Positions 8,439 to 17,339 of a stretch of DNA of 64,000 bases are shown piece after piece; within the stretch, counting starts at the first letter, position 1, and every line of letters begins with the position of its first letter. Under the pieces are notes generated by a model, which saw only the letters and a list, made by a program, of their open reading frames with translations, was not told the DNA's origin and made no database searches. Origin of the DNA: Clostridium_AF sediminicola (lineage in GTDB: Bacteria; Bacillota; Clostridia; Clostridiales; Clostridiaceae); NCBI RefSeq assembly GCF_050402865.1, contig NZ_BAABMF010000001.1, positions 62,001 to 126,000 on the forward strand. Reading direction: 5' to 3'. Position numbers and translations under genes: made by a program.

Positions 8439-10953
8439 GAATAATAATAATAAAATAATTAATAAAATTATTCTAAGGAGTTTACGAACAAATAAACAGA
8501 AAAATATATTTGCCATTATAGGAATTTTACTTACTTCAACTCTATTAACAGCGGTAATAACTATGAGTTTAAGTCTTAATGCTTCAATGGAAAGAAGCAA
8601 AATGAGACAAATTGGAACATCAGCTCATGGGTCATTAAAATATTTATCAAATGAAGAGTATAATATATTAAAAAAACATCCCTCTATTAAGGCATTTGGT
8701 AGCTCAATCATTGTTAGCGAAATTGAGAATGGAGAATTTAAAGGTTTCAAAGGCGAAATTAGAACTATGGATGAAAATTATGCTAAATGGGGTTTTGCAA
8801 AACCTTATGAAGGTCATATTCCTCAAGAATATAATGAACTTATGGCTGCATCATGGGCTTTAGAGGTATTAGGCGTAGAACCTAAAATAGGCAATAAAGT
8901 AGTTTTAGAATTTAGTATAGATGGAGAAAAAAGAAAAGAAGAATTCGTAATAAGTGGAGTTTATAAAGGAGATAAATTTGTTTCTATGGCTACTTCATTT
9001 GTGGTATCTGAAGATTATACTAATGAATTATTTAAAGGATTAACTCAGGATAAGATTAGATCAAGACGTGAATTAGGTAATGTTTTAGGAACAAGATGTT
9101 TAGATATTATGTTCGACTCTCCAGTTAATATTTACAATAAACTAAAGAAAATTACTGATGACTATAATATTACAATGGAAGAAAAAAGATATGGTGTTAG
9201 TTGGGCATATACAACGGCTTCATTAGACTTAAACATTATTTTACCTGCAATAGGATTTATTCTTTTAGTTGTCATCAGTGGATACCTATTGATATACAAT
9301 GTATTCTATATTTCTATTATAAAAGATATTAGATTTTACGGAATGTTAAAGACAATAGGTACTACAAAAAAACAAATAAAAAAAATTGTTATAAGGCAAG
9401 GTATGATTTTATCCGCTGTAGGCATACCAATAGGTTTATTATTTGGACATTTTTTAGGTGGTTTTATAATGCCAATGGCTATTAGTACATCAAATATTAG
9501 AGAAGTTGTTGTATCAGCTGATTATAAAATATTCTTAAGTTCCATGATTTTCACATTAGCTACTGTATATTTAAGTTGCTATAAACCTTCTAAAATTGCT
9601 GGTAAAGTTTCTCCTATAGAAGCCACAAAATATACTGAATCAAAAATTTCAAGAAAAAAAGCTATTAAAAAGAGTAGGAATGGAATGAAGATTCCCAAAA
9701 TGGCTTTTTCAAATATCTTTAGAAATAGAAAAAAAGCAATTATAGTAATTACCTCTTTGAGCTCTAGTGTTATATTATTTTTAACAGTATTTCAATTCAT
9801 TAATAGTTTTTCAATTGATGAATTTGTGAAACTTCAAATTCAAAGCGATTTTGTTATTGCAGATCAATCATATTATCAATATAGAGCAGGACGAGCAGAC
9901 GAAGGGGTATCCAATAATTTATATCATGAACTTAGTGTAATAAAAGGCATAGAAAATATAAATAAAATTTACCTTCAAAGAGCTGAAGATAGAAGTCTAA
10001 ATAAAGAAAAATTTCAAAAAATAATTCAAACTAATATAGATGCAAATGAAGATGAAATGTTCATTAAATCTTTAAAACAAATGACTTCAGTGGATGTTCA
10101 AATTTATGGCTATTCAGATCTATTACTTCAGAAAATGAATAAAGATTATGTTATTAAAGGGGAAATAGATATTGAAAAATTAAAAACTGGCGATTATATT
10201 GTTATTTATCAATCAGAAACAAATAATATTTATGATGTTGGAGAAAAATTGAAAATAGATTTACCTGATGGAAATACCAAAGAATTTCAGGTTATGGCAT
10301 TGGTTAATTATATGTATGCTAGCGATGTACAATCCTTTGATTCAGTAGGGTATAAAGCATATGTACCTATAGAAGTATTTGAAAAATTGATTGAAAATCC
10401 TTATATAATGCAAGTTCAGATTGATGCAGAGAAAGATAAATTACAAGAGGTAAATAAAGCAATAAATAAAGTAGTTAAAGATTATAAAAGAATTGTTTAT
10501 AAAAGTAGAAATGATTACATTGATGAATTTCGAAATTTTACAAAAACCTATAGCACTATAGGGTATTTGCTAAGCTCAGTTATTGGGATAATTGGTATAC
10601 TAAATTTGGTAAATACAATATTAACAAGTATTATTGTAAGAAAACAAGAGTTTGCAATGTTAGAAAGTATTGGTATGTCGAGAAAACAATTATATAAGAT
10701 GCTTATCTACGAAGGTTTTTGGTATGCTATTTTAACCTGTTTAACAATTAGTACATTTGGAGTGGGGATAATATATACTATTTTGAATGTATTAGGAAGT
10801 TCAATTTCAGCTTTTGAAAATAGTTTTAATATATTATCTTTTATATTTAGTTATGCTGTTATAATTTTCACATGTTTATTAGCTACTATATGTTGCTATA
10901 GAACAAATGAAAATGGAAGTATTATTGAAAGATTAAGAACTATTGAGAGTTAG
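8428..10953 (+). CDS. FtsX-type ABC transporter permease
   Basis: An 841-residue membrane subunit. An N-terminal transmembrane helix (about 21-46) is followed by an extracytoplasmic region of about 200 residues, then three helices of the first FtsX domain (about 255-390). A second helix near 435-455 precedes a larger extracytoplasmic domain and a final FtsX domain (about 710-841, with RKQEFAMLESIGMSRKQL). This is the 8-helix duplicated layout of MacB-like or bacteriocin-resistance permeases. GGAGG lies 8 bases before the ATG at 8428; the in-frame TTG at 8395 is less likely. It pairs with the overlapping ATPase. A terminator separates it from the response regulator. Confidence 0.9.
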   Translation: MKIKNNNNKIINKIILRSLRTNKQKNIFAIIGILLTSTLLTAVITMSLSLNASMERSKMRQIGTSAHGSLKYLSNEEYNILKKHPSIKAFGSSIIVSEIENGEFKGFKGEIRTMDENYAKWGFAKPYEGHIPQEYNELMAASWALEVLGVEPKIGNKVVLEFSIDGEKRKEEFVISGVYKGDKFVSMATSFVVSEDYTNELFKGLTQDKIRSRRELGNVLGTRCLDIMFDSPVNIYNKLKKITDDYNITMEEKRYGVSWAYTTASLDLNIILPAIGFILLVVISGYLLIYNVFYISIIKDIRFYGMLKTIGTTKKQIKKIVIRQGMILSAVGIPIGLLFGHFLGGFIMPMAISTSNIREVVVSADYKIFLSSMIFTLATVYLSCYKPSKIAGKVSPIEATKYTESKISRKKAIKKSRNGMKIPKMAFSNIFRNRKKAIIVITSLSSSVILFLTVFQFINSFSIDEFVKLQIQSDFVIADQSYYQYRAGRADEGVSNNLYHELSVIKGIENINKIYLQRAEDRSLNKEKFQKIIQTNIDANEDEMFIKSLKQMTSVDVQIYGYSDLLLQKMNKDYVIKGEIDIEKLKTGDYIVIYQSETNNIYDVGEKLKIDLPDGNTKEFQVMALVNYMYASDVQSFDSVGYKAYVPIEVFEKLIENPYIMQVQIDAEKDKLQEVNKAINKVVKDYKRIVYKSRNDYIDEFRNFTKTYSTIGYLLSSVIGIIGILNLVNTILTSIIVRKQEFAMLESIGMSRKQLYKMLIYEGFWYAILTCLTISTFGVGIIYTILNVLGSSISAFENSFNILSFIFSYAVIIFTCLLATICCYRTNENGSIIERLRTIES

Positions 10954-10957
10954 CTCT

Positions 10958-10985
10958 AAAAGTGTGGCCGCTGCCGCACTTTTTA
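10958..10985 (+). terminator. Intrinsic terminator after the permease gene
   Basis: An 11-bp stem (AAAAGTGTGGC with GCCGCACTTTT, one G-U pair) has a tight CGCT loop and ends in a T run. It would end the transporter transcript, so the two-component genes may need read-through or their own promoter. Confidence 0.88.
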
Positions 10986-11022
10986 TGGTAATATATACTA
11001 AAAAAGACGTTAGGAGATTATT

Positions 11023-11715
11023 ATGACAAAAATACTGATAGTGGAAGATGATGAATTACTAAATGAAGGGCTTTGTTTGAGTTTATGTGATATTTACGAA
11101 GTAAAAAGTGCGTTTTCTTGTGAAGAAGCAAAAGTAATGTTGTTAAATGATCGGTACGATTTAATATTATTGGATGTAAATTTACCAGATGGAAGCGGTA
11201 TAGAATTATGCATGTGGATAAAGGGGAAAGTACCAGAGCAAAGGGTTATTTTCTTGAGTGCTAATGATACTGAAGCCACTATAATAAAAGGATTACAAAG
11301 TGGTGGAGAAGATTATATAACAAAACCTTTTAGTATTTCAGTTCTAAAAGAAAAGATGAAAATAATATTGAATAGAATAGAATTAAAAACAGAAAATGAT
11401 GATAATTTTTATAGATTAGGGGACATAATAATAAATTTTGATAAAAAAGAAGTTTATATTAAAGAGAAGCTTTTAGAATTAACACTTATTGAATATAAAT
11501 TATTAACTTTTATTATAGAAAATAAATCTCAGGTTTTAACTAGAGAAGTGATTCTAGAAAAATTATGGGATTCAGATGGTAATTTTGTTGATGGTAACAC
11601 TTTAAGTGTAAACATAAGAAGACTTAGAAAGAAAATTGAAAAAAATCCTTCAAAACCTAAGTTAATAAAAACTGTTTTTGGAATAGGGTACACTTGGGGA
11701 GGGGAAGAGTATTAA
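11023..11715 (+). CDS. OmpR/PhoB-family response regulator
   Basis: 230 residues. The receiver domain (1-120) has the acidic pocket VEDDE, phospho-acceptor D51 in LILLDVNLPDG, and the conserved lysine in ITKPF near 100. A winged-helix DNA-binding domain (about 130-228) has ENKSQVLTREVILEKLW and a typical wing ending IKTVFGIGYTWGG. It is immediately followed by a sensor kinase and probably controls the ABC transporter upstream, as in Bce-like antibiotic-sensing modules. That link is inferred from order, not shown. Confidence 0.93.
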   Translation: MTKILIVEDDELLNEGLCLSLCDIYEVKSAFSCEEAKVMLLNDRYDLILLDVNLPDGSGIELCMWIKGKVPEQRVIFLSANDTEATIIKGLQSGGEDYITKPFSISVLKEKMKIILNRIELKTENDDNFYRLGDIIINFDKKEVYIKEKLLELTLIEYKLLTFIIENKSQVLTREVILEKLWDSDGNFVDGNTLSVNIRRLRKKIEKNPSKPKLIKTVFGIGYTWGGEEY

Positions 11716-11737
11716 ACTTTTTATAATATTAAATTTA

Positions 11738-12646
11738 ATGGGTTCGGCTGTATTAGTTGTTTCTTTTATACTTTGGATTAAGCATAGAAATAAAAAAATG
11801 TTAAGCCAATTAGCAGATAATCTTCAAGATTTAATTAATGGTCATTTGGAAAATAATAAATTTGTTGAGATTGAAGATAACATGATTTCTAAACTTCAAA
11901 GTTTAGTAGTTAAGTTAAAAAAGATTCATATAGCAAAAGAGAATAGAATAATTGAGGAAAGAAATAATATCTCTGAATTAGTGTCCGATATATCACATCA
12001 GTTAAAAACACCTTTAGCTAATTTAAATATATATAATAGTTTTGTAATGGAAAGTCAGAAAAATGCAACTAATAGTAATTTTGAGTACAGAAGCCAGTTA
12101 GTTTCTAAAATGCAAAGCCAGATAGAAAAATTAAATTGGCTTATGGATGGCTTAATGAAAGTTTCAAAGTTAGAATCAAATCTAATTGAAATCAAAAAAG
12201 AATATGCATCAATTAATAAAACAATATTAACAGCAATAAGACAAGCTTATATTAGCGCTGAAGTTAAGAATATTGAAATAGAGTATAAAAGCACAAAAGA
12301 GATTAGTATATTGCATGATATCAGATGGACAACAGAAGCAATTTTTAATATTATTGACAATGCAATTAAATATAGCTCTGTAGATTCAAAAATTATTATC
12401 AGAATAATTCCATATGAAATATTTTTGAGAATAGATATAGAAGATCATGGAATAGGCATAAAAGAAGCGGAGATAAACAAGATATTTAGCCGTTTTTACC
12501 GAAGCGTGAATGTCTCAAGTATTGAAGGTGTTGGGATAGGGTTATATTTGTCTAGGCAAATAATTGAAGAACAAAAAGGATATATAAAAGTTAAATCTGA
12601 GCTTGGAAAAGGTAGTACATTTTCGATTTTTTTACAGATGGGATAG
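11738..12646 (+). CDS. Sensor histidine kinase of the ABC transporter module
   Basis: 302 residues from the first ATG. One short membrane segment is followed by a coiled linker, the dimerisation/phospho-acceptor motif LVSDISHQLKTPLAN, and a HATPase_c domain with an N box (IFNIIDNAIKYSS) and G boxes (DHGIGI, GVGIGLYLSRQI). There is no extracytoplasmic sensor domain, as in kinases that sense through a partner transporter. The ATG at 11738 has no visible Shine-Dalgarno site. A strong GGAGG lies 8 bases before an in-frame ATT at 11711, which overlaps the response regulator stop. Starting there would add nine mostly hydrophobic residues and complete the membrane helix. True start therefore uncertain. 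Confidence 0.9.
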   Translation: MGSAVLVVSFILWIKHRNKKMLSQLADNLQDLINGHLENNKFVEIEDNMISKLQSLVVKLKKIHIAKENRIIEERNNISELVSDISHQLKTPLANLNIYNSFVMESQKNATNSNFEYRSQLVSKMQSQIEKLNWLMDGLMKVSKLESNLIEIKKEYASINKTILTAIRQAYISAEVKNIEIEYKSTKEISILHDIRWTTEAIFNIIDNAIKYSSVDSKIIIRIIPYEIFLRIDIEDHGIGIKEAEINKIFSRFYRSVNVSSIEGVGIGLYLSRQIIEEQKGYIKVKSELGKGSTFSIFLQMG

Positions 12647-12678
12647 TTAATAGATAAATAGATTTATTATTTTTAATG

Positions 12679-12714
12679 AAACTGCAAAAGAAATTTTTCT
12701 TTAGCAGTTTTTTT
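12679..12714 (+). terminator. Intrinsic terminator after the kinase gene
   Basis: AAACTGC pairs with GCAGTTT, extended inward by AAAGAAA with TTTCTTT, and is followed by a T tract. It closes the transporter/two-component module. Confidence 0.85.
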
Positions 12715-12864
12715 GCGTTTTTTGGGAAATTTAACATTAAGGATGAGTAATCTAATCACTTTTTTTGAAAAACAATTCCTATTTATCCAATTAAAAATTA
12801 TTAAGAGAGCATATAGAAATCTGAGTAACTACATTATATAGCAACAAAAAATAATACAAAACCA

Positions 12865-12910
12865 TTCAAAAATTGTAATAACGATAGATATAATTAATAC
12901 AATTTTTGAA
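12865..12910. promoter_or_regulatory. Inverted repeat bracketing the putative promoter of the PTS regulator gene
   Basis: A perfect 13-bp inverted repeat (12865-12877 and 12898-12910, core CAAAAATTGTA) has arm centres 33 bases apart, about three helical turns. TATAAT lies at 12889-12894 between the arms, and TTCAAA at 12865-12870, a weak -35 box with 18-base spacing, is inside the left arm. The layout suggests an operator for a dimeric regulator. It could also fold as a hairpin. The rest of the 316-base gap 12647-12962 holds only the upstream terminator and AT-rich DNA. Confidence 0.5.
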
Positions 12911-12962
12911 CTTCCAGAAAATAAACTAAGGTGATAATATTAAATCAACAAAGAGGAACGGA

Positions 12963-15020
12963 GTGAGAACAATGTGCTATATGTTATTGGATAGCAGAAG
13001 TAAATTAATAATGGAGTATTTAGTGAAAAAAGAAGAATACGTTACCATTGACAATATTGCTGAATTCCTCGGGGAATCAAGAAGAAGAATTTATTATGAT
13101 TTTATAAAAATCAACAAATTAATGGAAGAAGCTAATCTCACACAGATTAAAAGTAAAAGGAATAAAGGAGTTAAGTTACTTAAGGAACATAAAGAGTTTT
13201 GGAAAGACTTTGTAGTGAATTATGGTGGAAGCCTAAACTATATTTTTAATCAGGATGAGAGAGTTGCAATAATAATTTGTGAGCTGATTCTCTACAGTGA
13301 ATCAAAAGGAATAGATGAAATTTCAGAGTTTTTAGGAGTAAGTAGAAATACAATTTTTTCTGATATGAAAATTGTAAAGAAAAAATTAGCTGAATACAAA
13401 GTGAGGCTTACTTATAATCAAAAGAATGGATATGTTGTTAAAGGAGATTATTTAAAGTGTAAAGCAGTATTGTTATATTATATTTCAAAGATATATCCAT
13501 TAATAAAACAAAATATATTGAATTATTTAGAAAACAATATCGTAAAAGGATATCTAGCAAAGTTAAAAGAGATTGAAGCGTTATTAGGAATTCAGTATTA
13601 TAAAGGAACTTTAGAGACAATTGCCCTATTAATGCTTAGTATAAAAAATACAAAAAATAAAAACAAAACATTACTTAAAGAAATTGAAGCTATTGAAGAC
13701 ATCGAGGATATTAAAAAGAGAAAAGAGTATTCTGCTGTTAATGAAGTTTTATCAGAATTAGATCAAACTGAAAAGCTTTATATATCTCTTCACCTTACTT
13801 CTGCACAAGTAGTTTGGATTCCAGAACAAAAGCCAGATGAGCATAAAGAATTCGTTAACTATGCAAAATTGCTTGTAGAATATTTTGAACTTCTAACTGG
13901 TGTAGATATAGAGTATAAAAATCAGCTAATTTACAATCTTTCTAGTCATTTGAGTAAAGCTATTTATCGCTATAAATATGGTATTTTAGAGAATAACATA
14001 GCTACAAAAGATGTAGAAAAGAGATATTCTGAGCTTTATAGGATTGTTAGCTTGGCAGCTGATAAGCTATCTAAAAAATTAGGATATCCTATAAATAATG
14101 CAGAAAAATCATGTTTGACAGCTTATTTTGGATCACATATAAGAAAATATAATATCAGCATACTAAAGTTAAAAGTTCTTTTGGTGGTACCAGAAAATGC
14201 TGAATATAGCAAAGGATTAAAAAAAGAAATCGAAAAATCATTTTCAATTTTCAAGATAGTAGATGTAGTTACACCGAGAAGTTTAAGAAAATATAATTCT
14301 AAATATGACGCTATAATATCAACTATTGCTCTAAAATTTGATTCTTCTTATGTTTATATTAGTGAACATTTATCAAAAGATGACAAAAATAAAATATTTA
14401 ATTATTTTATGAATTTGAGGATGTTGAACTATGAAAAGAGAGAGGCAACAGAAGTTTTTGAAAGAATCAAGCATTTTATACCAAAAGAAAATCAAACAGC
14501 AGCTTTTACAGAAATTAAAGAATTTTTTAACGATAAAAGTAGCAATATAGAAAAAAAGAATAAGATTGGGTTAATGCAACTTATAAAGAATGAATACGTT
14601 CAGTGTATAGAAAATACAGAGTCTTGGAGAGATGCAATTGCTCATGTTTCTCTTCCACTGCTTGAAGATGGCAGTATAAACGAAGAATATGTTGATGCAA
14701 TGATTATGAATGTAGAAGCATATGGTTCTTATTCTTACATAGCCCCTGGTGTTTTCCTTGCTCATGCAAAACCAGAAGATGGAGTCAATAGATTATCAAT
14801 GTCTATTATGACAATAAAAGAGGGGGTACAATTTCCAGAAAACAAAATTGTTAAACTCTTAATTGTTTTATCACCAATTGATAACAAAGGTCATTTCGAG
14901 GCACTAAAAGATGTTTTCCATCTTTGCGTAAATGAAGATAATATAAAAAAAATAACTAAGGCATCCAATGATGATATGGTATATGAAACTATACAAAATC
15001 TCATTGAAAAAAAGGCTTAA
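12963..15020 (+). CDS. BglG/MtlR-family PTS-regulated transcriptional regulator
   Basis: 685 residues with the layout of MtlR/LicR-type activators. Two N-terminal HTH regions (about 12-65 and 95-150) are followed by two PRDs (about 180-410), an EIIB-like region (about 410-500) and an EIIA domain of the fructose/mannitol/ascorbate type (about 540-685). The EIIA histidine is H601 in VFLAHAKPEDG. In the EIIB-like region the segment LKVLLVVPENAEYS lacks the usual P-loop cysteine, so that part is probably not phosphorylated there. Phosphorylation by HPr and the PTS enzymes would tune its activity. The GTG at 12963 has AGAGGA 5-6 bases upstream; the ATG at 12972 is also possible. It lies upstream of the EIIC-EIIB-EIIA genes and likely activates them. 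Confidence 0.9.
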   Translation: MRTMCYMLLDSRSKLIMEYLVKKEEYVTIDNIAEFLGESRRRIYYDFIKINKLMEEANLTQIKSKRNKGVKLLKEHKEFWKDFVVNYGGSLNYIFNQDERVAIIICELILYSESKGIDEISEFLGVSRNTIFSDMKIVKKKLAEYKVRLTYNQKNGYVVKGDYLKCKAVLLYYISKIYPLIKQNILNYLENNIVKGYLAKLKEIEALLGIQYYKGTLETIALLMLSIKNTKNKNKTLLKEIEAIEDIEDIKKRKEYSAVNEVLSELDQTEKLYISLHLTSAQVVWIPEQKPDEHKEFVNYAKLLVEYFELLTGVDIEYKNQLIYNLSSHLSKAIYRYKYGILENNIATKDVEKRYSELYRIVSLAADKLSKKLGYPINNAEKSCLTAYFGSHIRKYNISILKLKVLLVVPENAEYSKGLKKEIEKSFSIFKIVDVVTPRSLRKYNSKYDAIISTIALKFDSSYVYISEHLSKDDKNKIFNYFMNLRMLNYEKREATEVFERIKHFIPKENQTAAFTEIKEFFNDKSSNIEKKNKIGLMQLIKNEYVQCIENTESWRDAIAHVSLPLLEDGSINEEYVDAMIMNVEAYGSYSYIAPGVFLAHAKPEDGVNRLSMSIMTIKEGVQFPENKIVKLLIVLSPIDNKGHFEALKDVFHLCVNEDNIKKITKASNDDMVYETIQNLIEKKA

Positions 15021-15086
15021 GTTGTAAAGTAGTCATCAAAGTATTTATTTTAATTTATAAATTACTATAAAAAAAGGAGTGTTAAA

Positions 15087-16388
15087 ATGCAAACATTATT
15101 AGACATTGTATTAAGACAGATTTTAGGTCAACCATTTTTATTAATCTCAATTATAGTTTTTATAGGCTACATTGCTATGAAAATGCCAATGACAAAGGCA
15201 GTAAGCGGCTCCATTAAAGCTGGTGTTGGTGTACTGGCTCTTGGAATAGGTGCAGGACAACTTATTGGGAATTTCGGAAAGCTTGTTACAGCAATGAATG
15301 AAAATTTTGGAGTTTCAGGGGTACTATTAGATACATATTCAACAATGGTCGCATGTAATGATAAGTTAGGAGATTTTGCTTCTTGGTCTATTTATACTAT
15401 GTTAGCAGCATTTATAGTAAATATTATTTTGGTTATATTTAGAAAATACACAAAAATTCGTGCGGTATTTTTAACTGGTAATGTTATGCTTGTTCAAACA
15501 GCTATTGCAACTTATATAGTTTGGAGATTCTTGCAAACTGGTATGATAGCAACAGTTTTAATAGCTGGTACTATAACAGCTTTATATTGGGGGATTTTCT
15601 CTACGATACTTATCAAACCTACTAAGGAAATTACAGGAGCTGATTTTACAATTGGTCACCAACAAATGTTAGGAAGTTACTTAGCTTATAAATTTGGTGG
15701 ATTATTTGGTAAAGCAGAAGATGATGTTGAAAGAATTAAGCTTCCAGGTTGGTTAAATATTATTCAAGATAATATAGTAGCATCAGCTATAGTATTCTTT
15801 ACTTCTGTAATCATAATTTTCTTCGCAATAGGTGGCGAAGGCGTTGCTGAAATGTCTGGTGGAAAAAATATAGTTGTTTATGCTATACAAACTGCTTTAA
15901 CTCTTGCAGCAAGCGTATACGTATTATTAACTGGTGTTAGATTATTCGTTGGTGAGTTAATGATGTCTTTCCAAGGTATATCAAATAAACTTCTTCCAGG
16001 TGCAGTGGTTGCAGTTGATACAGCAGCAATATTCGGATTTGCTCCAAAAGCTGTAATGTTAGGATTTGTATTTGGTGCAGTTGGTCAAATATGTGGTATC
16101 GTAGGATTGATAGTTTTTAAAGCTCCTATATTAATAATTCCAGGATTTATTCCATTATTCTTTGATAATGCAACGATAGGGGTATTTGCAAATAAAAAAG
16201 GTGGTTGGAAAGCTGCAGCAGCATTACCTTTTATGTCAGGATTAATACAAATATTTGGTACAGCAGTTGTTGCTGGGTTAATGGATATTGGTTATTGGCA
16301 AGGAAGTTTTGACTGGGCAACAGTTTGGCTTGGAATTATCGGAATATTGAAACTAATCGGAAGCGCTTTAGGAATTGCTCCAGTTTAG
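15087..16388 (+). CDS. PTS EIIC component, ascorbate (UlaA/SgaT) family
   Basis: A 433-residue polytopic protein. The N-terminus LDIVLRQILGQPFLLISIIVF and the GFAPKAVMLGF and FFDNATIGVFANKKGG segments are typical of the ascorbate-galactitol PTS superfamily. It moves its substrate across the membrane while EIIB phosphorylates it. AAGGAGTG lies just before the ATG. EIIB and EIIA follow as separate genes, the usual order for this family. The family was defined on L-ascorbate, but many homologues have unknown substrates, and the neighbouring URO-D gene is not part of the classical ascorbate pathway. Substrate left open. Confidence 0.92.
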   Translation: MQTLLDIVLRQILGQPFLLISIIVFIGYIAMKMPMTKAVSGSIKAGVGVLALGIGAGQLIGNFGKLVTAMNENFGVSGVLLDTYSTMVACNDKLGDFASWSIYTMLAAFIVNIILVIFRKYTKIRAVFLTGNVMLVQTAIATYIVWRFLQTGMIATVLIAGTITALYWGIFSTILIKPTKEITGADFTIGHQQMLGSYLAYKFGGLFGKAEDDVERIKLPGWLNIIQDNIVASAIVFFTSVIIIFFAIGGEGVAEMSGGKNIVVYAIQTALTLAASVYVLLTGVRLFVGELMMSFQGISNKLLPGAVVAVDTAAIFGFAPKAVMLGFVFGAVGQICGIVGLIVFKAPILIIPGFIPLFFDNATIGVFANKKGGWKAAAALPFMSGLIQIFGTAVVAGLMDIGYWQGSFDWATVWLGIIGILKLIGSALGIAPV

Positions 16389-16417
16389 GATAAGGAATAA
16401 AGTTATATTTTACATTG

Positions 16418-16457
16418 ATTTTATGGTGCTCTTAATAAAATAGGAGCACCATAAAAT
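16418..16457 (+). other. Stable hairpin between EIIC and EIIB genes
   Basis: A perfect 14-bp stem (16418-16431 with 16444-16457, core ATGGTGCTC) has a 12-base AT loop and is not followed by a T run. It therefore looks like an mRNA processing or stability element that sets different EIIC and EIIB/EIIA levels, rather than a terminator. Confidence 0.6.
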
Positions 16458-16485
16458 ACAAAAATAAATTTAAAAGGAGAATATT

Positions 16486-16791
16486 ATGTTAAGAATATTA
16501 TGTGTATGTGGAAATGGAATGGGAACTAGTACAATTTTGAAGATAAACGTCAGCACTATATGTCAAGAATTGGGAATAGAGCATCATATAGAATCATGTT
16601 CAGCAGGGGAAGCAACTACTTTTGCTATGCAGACTGACTTATTAATAACAAGTCCAGAATGGGAAAGAATGATAATGATTCCGCCTCATGTAAAAGTTGC
16701 AACTACGCTAAATTTAATTGATACAGTAGCAATGAAAGAGTTGATTTTGAAGGCTTGTAAAGAACATTTTCCAGAGGAATTAAACAAATAA
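16486..16791 (+). CDS. PTS EIIB component, ascorbate/lactose type
   Basis: A 101-residue single-domain EIIB. The phosphorylated cysteine loop is LCVCGNGMGTST, with C8 as the likely phospho-cysteine. The overall size and alpha/beta pattern fit UlaB. It receives phosphate from the EIIA encoded next and passes it to the sugar bound by EIIC. AGGAG lies about 7 bases before the ATG. Confidence 0.93.
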   Translation: MLRILCVCGNGMGTSTILKINVSTICQELGIEHHIESCSAGEATTFAMQTDLLITSPEWERMIMIPPHVKVATTLNLIDTVAMKELILKACKEHFPEELNK

Positions 16792-16818
16792 TATTTATTT
16801 GACGGAAGGAATGATTTT

Positions 16819-17283
16819 ATGCTTAAAGAGCTATTAATGAACAATGCCCTAATAGCTACAAATGTTGAAGTGGATAATTGGGAGCAAGCAGTAAATGTGG
16901 GCGTAAAAATATTAGCAGATGCAGGTTTTGCAGAGATGAGATATGCTGATGCAATAATTGAAGATACAAAAAAAGCAGGAGCATATTACGTACTTGCTCC
17001 TGGAATATCTCTTCCTCATTCAAAGGCTACTGCAGGAGTGTTAAAAATCGGTATATCTATTATGACTTTAAAAAAACCAGTTGAATTTAATCACGAAGTT
17101 AACGATCCAGTTGATATAGTAATTACACTTTGTGCAAAAGATAATAAATCGCATATAGATATGATGACAGAAATAGTAGCAGTTCTTATGGCACCAAACA
17201 GTTCAGAAAGAATGAGAAAATGTAAAAATAACTCGGAGATGCTAGAGTTGATTAACAGTATTATTGAAGAGAGCTCAAAATAA
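16819..17283 (+). CDS. PTS EIIA component, fructose/mannitol/ascorbate type
   Basis: A 154-residue EIIA domain. The phospho-histidine is H67 in APGISLPHSKA. The C-terminal VDIVITLCAKDNKSHIDMM region is typical of the family. It is related to the C-terminal EIIA module of the upstream regulator (H601), so both probably take phosphate from HPr. It starts 27 bases after EIIB, with an AAGGAATG-like ribosome site. Confidence 0.93.
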   Translation: MLKELLMNNALIATNVEVDNWEQAVNVGVKILADAGFAEMRYADAIIEDTKKAGAYYVLAPGISLPHSKATAGVLKIGISIMTLKKPVEFNHEVNDPVDIVITLCAKDNKSHIDMMTEIVAVLMAPNSSERMRKCKNNSEMLELINSIIEESSK

Positions 17284-17339
17284 AGATTTGAAAATGACTT
17301 TGATAAAACATATATTTAGTAGGTAAGGTTGGTGGAAGA

